Shown: positions 63,714 to 64,000 of the stretch, one piece after another
Numbering within the stretch: the first letter of the stretch is position 1
How the letters are laid out: each line of letters begins with the position of its first letter
Assembly (NCBI RefSeq): GCF_003568865.1
Contig: NZ_CP031115.1
Location: 806,001-870,000 of the forward strand
From: Rubrobacter indicoceani
GTDB lineage: Bacteria > Actinomycetota > Rubrobacteria > Rubrobacterales > Rubrobacteraceae
Direction of reading: 5' to 3'
DNA: 64,000 bases
Position numbers and translations under genes: made by a program
The notes under the pieces: generated by a model
Told to the model about the DNA's origin: nothing
Database searches by the model: none
What the model saw: only the letters and a program-made list of their open reading frames with translations

Positions 63714-64000
63714 GTGACGGACGCGCAACTTTACGCGGTATGGGGCTGGAGCCTGGTCGTGGCGGCGGTCGTGGTGGTTCTCGCTGCGGCCCTGCTTATA
63801 GCCATCCTGATCGTCACCCGGCGCATCCTGGCCCACGCCCGTCAGGCGCTCGCGGCGGCGGAGGCCATCGCCGAGGATACGAGGATCATCTGGAAGCTGG
63901 ACGACACCAACCGCCTCGCCGAGGAAGTCCTCGACGCGGCAAAGAGCATCGAGGAACGCGGTGGACACATCGCGGGAACATTGCAGGGTGACCGGGCGGC
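63714..64000 (+). CDS. Membrane protein of hydrogenase operon (partial, runs off the window)
   Basis: Open to the window edge from GTG 63714 (95 full codons). It reads TDAQLYAVWGWSLVVAAVVV with one long hydrophobic helix (residues about 11-34) followed by a charged helix (RRILAHARQALAAAEAIAED, RIIWKLDDTNRLAEEVLDAA) like a coiled coil. Such small single-span proteins occur next to hhyS in hydrogenase loci and may link the soluble subunits to the membrane; this is inference. It begins 3 nt after hhyS. Confidence 0.75.
   Translation, partial: MTDAQLYAVWGWSLVVAAVVVVLAAALLIAILIVTRRILAHARQALAAAEAIAEDTRIIWKLDDTNRLAEEVLDAAKSIEERGGHIAGTLQGDRA

Overview
The window is high-GC bacterial DNA, almost fully coding, with many TTG and GTG starts. 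The str, S10, spc and alpha ribosomal blocks are fused into one run. The actinobacterial features (a PPi-type group III phosphofructokinase, a group 1h/5 type [NiFe] hydrogenase small subunit, frequent TTG starts) suggest a deep-branching actinobacterium. Rubrobacter is my best guess, by inference and not by database match.

Layout. 1-2721: the end of an rlmB-like methyltransferase, a YacP/Rae1-type NYN protein, then tRNA-Thr, Tyr, Thr and Met, tuf, rpmG and tRNA-Trp. This resembles the thrU-tyrU-thrT-tufB arrangement of E. coli. 2755-13354: secE, nusG, rplKA, an L10 leader with attenuator, rplJL and rpoBC. 13436-33258: rpsL, rpsG, fusA, a second tuf, and the S10, spc and alpha operons with secY, adk, map, infA, rpoA and rplQ. 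33295-38328: an ECF transporter energizing module (two ATPases plus EcfT), truA, an O-methyltransferase, rplM and rpsI. 38429-43619: glmM, a DUF429 protein, hisF, hisIE and trpE. 43975-60735: accessory and metabolic genes: a response regulator, a glutaredoxin-like selenoprotein candidate, plsY, a fatty acyl reductase/HAD fusion, a zinc dehydrogenase, a LarA-like protein, an MFS carrier, a solute-binding-protein-like selenoprotein candidate, an epoxide-hydrolase-like protein, an alanine symporter, PPi-type PFK, a second glutaredoxin-like protein, a TVP38-family protein and small membrane proteins. 60926-64000: a Cys-rich MerR regulator with a classic 19-bp-spacer operator, a CooC/MinD-like ATPase, a [NiFe] hydrogenase small subunit and the start of a membrane protein.

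Main discovery. Three separate genes are each split by one in-frame TGA. In each, the reading frame continues without a break and the TGA falls where a cysteine is expected or plausible: glutaredoxin-like P-G-U-P-A-C, solute-binding-protein-like H-W-U, and CooC-like G-U-L-C at the nickel/zinc-binding C-x-C site. Each TGA is followed by a short hairpin whose apical loop begins 16-21 nt downstream, as expected for a bacterial SECIS element. Many other genes here end in TGA, so the code is standard. The simplest reading is that the organism inserts selenocysteine and that this window holds three selenoprotein genes, each of which would otherwise be annotated as a pair of fragments or missed. The CooC-like case is the most striking because a Sec would replace a metal ligand in a hydrogenase-linked ATPase, under a metal-type MerR promoter.

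Translation-machinery oddities include two near-identical tuf copies, an EF-G with about 23 extra residues between switch I and the G3 motif, S17 with a long acidic N-terminus, S5 with a Gly/Arg-rich N-terminus, and an RNA polymerase beta subunit with four substitutions in the rifampicin region.
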